From assembly GCA_015222355.1 (NCBI GenBank), contig JADFVC010000258.1:1-8571 (forward strand): a DNA stretch of 8,571 nucleotides, read 5' to 3'. This stretch comes from Chloroflexota bacterium (GTDB taxonomy: Bacteria > Desulfobacterota > Desulfuromonadia > Desulfuromonadales > Geopsychrobacteraceae). Below the pieces are notes generated by a model. It searched no databases and was not told where the DNA came from. It saw nothing but the letters and a program-made list of their open reading frames with translations. Positions 7,076 to 8,571 of the stretch are shown one piece after another (the first letter of the stretch is position 1; the number at the start of each line of letters is the position of its first letter). Made by a program: the position numbers and the translations under genes.

Positions 7076-7366
7076 TCAACTATCCTGCACGAGGAAAGGA
7101 AGAAGACTTGAGGCCACTTTTTCCAGGTCAGGCTGGTAGGTACCGCTTTCAATCTGCGCCTTCAACGCCTGCAGCTTTTCTGCGCGGGCCGTTTCCCGGG
7201 TCTGGTTGGTCGCCTGTGTCTTACTGGCGTTTTTCAGCGCACTGGAAAAATCGACACGATCAGTTTTACCGGCCCCAGCAGATTTTTTGGCTGCGCCGGC
7301 GTTGCCTGTGCGATTGACGTTTCCGAGCGGGCCGAACCCCTTGTTTCCCATAATCTTATCGACCAT
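7076..7366 (-). CDS. flgM: Anti-sigma-28 factor FlgM
   Basis: FlgM binds the flagellar sigma factor FliA (sigma-28) and blocks late-gene transcription until it is secreted through the completed hook-basal body. The 96-residue product has a low-complexity, disordered N-terminal half (Gly/Ala/Lys-rich, 10-35), a short TDRVDFSSALK segment, and the conserved sigma-binding C-terminal helices RAEKLQALKAQIESGTYQ (61-78) and LEKVASSLLPFL (81-92). Start: ATG 7366, with AAGGAG 6 nt upstream, is preferred over the longer open frame that begins inside the preceding gene. The preceding gene's TAA overlaps this ribosome binding site, and flgN begins 1 nt after the flgM stop. Confidence 0.94.
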   Translation of the reverse strand: MVDKIMGNKGFGPLGNVNRTGNAGAAKKSAGAGKTDRVDFSSALKNASKTQATNQTRETARAEKLQALKAQIESGTYQPDLEKVASSLLPFLVQDS

Positions 7367-7372
7367 AACGAA

Positions 7373-7378
7373 CTCCTT
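7373..7378 (-). promoter_or_regulatory. flgM ribosome binding site
   Basis: AAGGAG on the minus strand, 6 nt before ATG 7366, decides the flgM start. It overlaps the last bases of the upstream gene's stop codon, so ribosomes ending there could re-initiate on flgM. Confidence 0.8.
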
Positions 7379-7922
7379 ATTCCCCTGCTTCTGCAAACTG
7401 GCCGGCAAAGGCGTCCAGCTTTTCCATGATAGCGTTGTACGTTTGTTGTGATATTTCCGGGAGAGCGCCACCGAAGGCTTCTTGAGCCTCCAGGAAACCC
7501 TGGTCAATGGCATCCTTCATCTGCTGTAATTTTGCCGGGTCATTGCCGAAAGCGTTGATGGCAAAATCAACAATCCGCTCCGAGGTCTGCTCGACCCCGA
7601 AATAGCCATCTTCGGCGACCAACGCCTGAGCCTCTTCCAGGGTCATGGTGTTGAAATCGACGGCAACATCCCCGGTGCTGAATTGCAGATTAAGCCCTTG
7701 CTCCTGAAGGGTCTTGATAACCAGATTGCGCAGTAATTCGTATGGAGTAGCGACTTTAAGACCCGGCCCGTAGGTTGCGCCAACCTTTTCCTGCTCACCC
7801 AGCGAAACACGATCCTCAGTACCAGGTCGGGTTCTTTCACGTTGCCTGCGCTGGACCATCTCTTCTTGTTGCTGACCGGAAACCGGCTTTGCACTGCGGG
7901 TGGGATCAATCTGTTCAGTCAT
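7377..7922 (-). CDS. Conserved hypothetical flagellar-cluster protein (DUF5610-like)
   Basis: I do not know its function. The 181-residue product is acidic, has no signal peptide or membrane segment, and falls into two parts. The N-terminal part (1-55) is polar and probably disordered, rich in Q, R and E, with EDRVSLGEQEK (36-46), reminiscent of the DRVDFSSAL segment of the neighbouring FlgM. The C-terminal part is helical: YELLRNLVIKTLQEQGLNL (61-79), MTLEEAQALVAEDGYFGV (93-110), TSERIVDFAINAF (113-125), MKDAIDQGFLEAQEAFGG (135-152) and ISQQTYNAIMEKLDAF (157-172). The block from TSERI to LDAF resembles the DUF5610 type seen near flagellar genes, a match from memory and moderate. ATG 7922 has GGAGGAG 5 nt upstream. 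It sits between flgJ and flgM behind a sigma-28-like promoter, so a late flagellar role is likely. Confidence 0.8.
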   Translation of the reverse strand: MTEQIDPTRSAKPVSGQQQEEMVQRRQRERTRPGTEDRVSLGEQEKVGATYGPGLKVATPYELLRNLVIKTLQEQGLNLQFSTGDVAVDFNTMTLEEAQALVAEDGYFGVEQTSERIVDFAINAFGNDPAKLQQMKDAIDQGFLEAQEAFGGALPEISQQTYNAIMEKLDAFAGQFAEAGE

Positions 7923-7954
7923 AAGGTCTCCTCCATTGAGAACTCTTTGGAAAC

Positions 7955-7982
7955 TTTTCGACGGAAAAGCAGATTTTCTTTA
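7955..7982 (-). promoter_or_regulatory. Sigma-28 (FliA)-like promoter candidate
   Basis: On the minus strand TAAA (7979-7982) is followed after 16 nt by GTCGAAAA (7955-7962). The sigma-28 consensus is TAAA-N15-GCCGATAA: the -35 is exact, the -10 matches six of eight, and the spacer is one longer. Transcription would begin about 25 nt before the ATG of the hypothetical gene and could drive flgM-flgN-flgK-flgL, the usual late class. Confidence 0.4.
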
Positions 7983-8004
7983 GGAATTTTTTCAGAGGGA
8001 AAAT

Positions 8005-8078
8005 GTAGGGGCGAATCTTGTATTCGCCCAAATCTTGATCACCGACGGAACAAGGGCGATCACAAGGATCTCCCCTAC
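8005..8078. repeat. Nested palindromic repeat element (MITE/REP-like)
   Basis: Two 25-nt arms (8005-8029 and 8054-8078) are reverse complements at 20 of 25 positions around a 24-nt centre; the outer seven (GTAGGGG) and inner six (TCGCCC) bases match exactly. Each arm is itself palindromic: GGGCGAAT-N5-ATTCGCCC is perfect in the left, and GGGCGATC/GATCTCCC has one mismatch in the right. No coding frame is present. It resembles the 'gtaggggcgaat...ttcgcccctac' intergenic repeats found in many environmental bacteria (from memory). It lies between the flgJ stop and the next gene and could fold in RNA read from either strand, but it has no T tract suited to termination. Confidence 0.75.
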
Positions 8079-8114
8079 GGCAGCATTTGCCTGTTTAATC
8101 ACCGGAGCAATGTC

Positions 8115-8432
8115 TTAATCTTTGGTCAATTGCTGCATCATCAAATCAGCCAAGCCGATACCGCCCTGTTCTGCCATAATTTTTGCGGCTTCCATATCCT
8201 GTAACTGGGTATACATATCATCAGCATTGCCACGCTGGATCAATCCGTCATCCGGAATGGTTTTACGCATCTCTTTGAATATCTGCTGGAGAAAGATCGC
8301 CTCAAACTGCTGAGTTGTTTCTCGCAGTTTTTGCGCATCCTGCCCCTTGCTCTTCTGCACCTTCGGTGCCTGCGAGAGCGCCTGACTGAGTAACTGGTTG
8401 GGATCGATTTTGCTGTCCATATTGAAACCCAT
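8115..8432 (-). CDS. flgJ: FlgJ-type rod-binding protein (single domain)
   Basis: This is the rod-capping domain of FlgJ, which acts in the periplasm during assembly of the flagellar rod. The 105-residue product carries the family core LRETTQQFEAIFLQQIFKEM (36-55), RKTIPDDGLIQRGNADDMY (56-74) and MEAAKIMAEQGGIGLADLMM (80-99). The C-terminal peptidoglycan hydrolase domain of enteric FlgJ is absent, as is usual outside gamma/beta-proteobacteria, so wall opening needs another enzyme. Start: ATG 8432 has GAGG 5 nt upstream; the ATG at 8420 has no good site, and the open frame up to 8567 is through hairpin-rich sequence. flgI would normally precede it directly, but nothing of flgI is seen in the 139 nt upstream. 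Confidence 0.93.
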   Translation of the reverse strand: MGFNMDSKIDPNQLLSQALSQAPKVQKSKGQDAQKLRETTQQFEAIFLQQIFKEMRKTIPDDGLIQRGNADDMYTQLQDMEAAKIMAEQGGIGLADLMMQQLTKD

Positions 8433-8571
8433 ATCTCCCTCGCCCGGATAGTCCGACACCCTCCCAGGAGGCTGTCCGAGAATACGAACCGTAGCGAGAA
8501 ATCGGCTGTTCGAGGGCAGATTTTCGTAGGTTTGAGAGCGAATAGCACCGCTATTTGTCGAAAACATACGG
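8433..8571. repeat. Hairpin-rich non-coding stretch upstream of flgJ, possible dispersed repeat
   Basis: Several inverted repeats are packed here. GACACCCTCC (8455-8464) faces GGAGGCTGTC (8467-8476), nine of ten paired. CGAAC (8485-8489) faces GTTCG (8508-8512). AATAGC (8541-8546) faces GCTATT (8550-8555), enclosed by TTTTCG (8521-8526) and CGAAAA (8559-8564). No protein similarity is seen in any frame. The dense palindromes suggest a repeat element that continues beyond the window edge, between flgJ and the gene before it. Identity as a known repeat family is inferred. Confidence 0.45.

Noticed and set aside
8005..8078. CRISPR-like or terminator reading of the palindromic repeat
   Set aside because: There are only two arms in inverted orientation, with no regular spacers, and no T tract follows on either strand.
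8433..8567. 45-residue N-terminal extension of FlgJ starting at 8567
   Set aside because: The extension is read through palindromic DNA, has no match to FlgJ proteins, and ATG 8432 has its own ribosome binding site.
1..8571. tRNA, rRNA, CRISPR array, transposase or integrase
   Set aside because: No cloverleaf, rRNA text, regular repeat array or mobile-element protein was seen on either strand.

Overview
The window is a late flagellar gene cluster, read almost entirely on the minus strand. Gene order along that strand is flgJ-type rod-binding protein, a conserved hypothetical gene, flgM, flgN, flgK, flgL, csrA, fliW, an intrinsic terminator, then a large motility-accessory (MAF/DUF115) protein gene. 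A plus-strand CMP-sialic-acid synthetase-family gene, cut by the window start, converges on the last gene. The order flgJ-hyp-flgM-flgN-flgK-flgL-csrA-fliW, the single-domain FlgJ and the protein sequences resemble Desulfuromonadales/Geobacter-type bacteria (Desulfobacterota). This assignment rests on recognition, not on a search.

Layout. Positions 1-2973 form a flagellin-glycosylation end: the sugar-activating cytidylyltransferase on the plus strand and the MAF-type glycosyltransferase on the minus strand, with stop codons only 7 nt apart. Positions 2974-3130 hold a strong terminator for the flagellar unit and a weak promoter candidate for the MAF gene. Positions 3130-3791 hold the csrA-fliW pair, overlapping by ATGA. 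Positions 3792-4399 are non-coding: a structured, GGA-rich csrA leader and a degenerate nested inverted repeat of about 250 bp. Positions 4400-7922 are packed genes (flgL, flgK, flgN, flgM, hypothetical) with gaps of 1 to about 10 nt. Positions 7923-8114 hold a sigma-28-like promoter candidate and a second palindromic repeat. FlgJ lies at 8115-8432, and a third hairpin-rich stretch fills the rest of the window.

How they work together. FlgJ caps the rod. FlgM holds sigma-28 until it is secreted through the finished hook-basal body. FlgN chaperones FlgK and FlgL, which join hook to filament. FliW and CsrA couple flagellin level to translation. The cytidylyltransferase and MAF protein are expected to decorate flagellin with a nonulosonic acid. 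No clearly new system is visible. The points most worth a second look are the three different palindromic elements occupying the only large gaps of the cluster, the csrA leader, the uncharacterised flgJ-flgM spacer gene, and a calcium-loop-like motif in FlgL.
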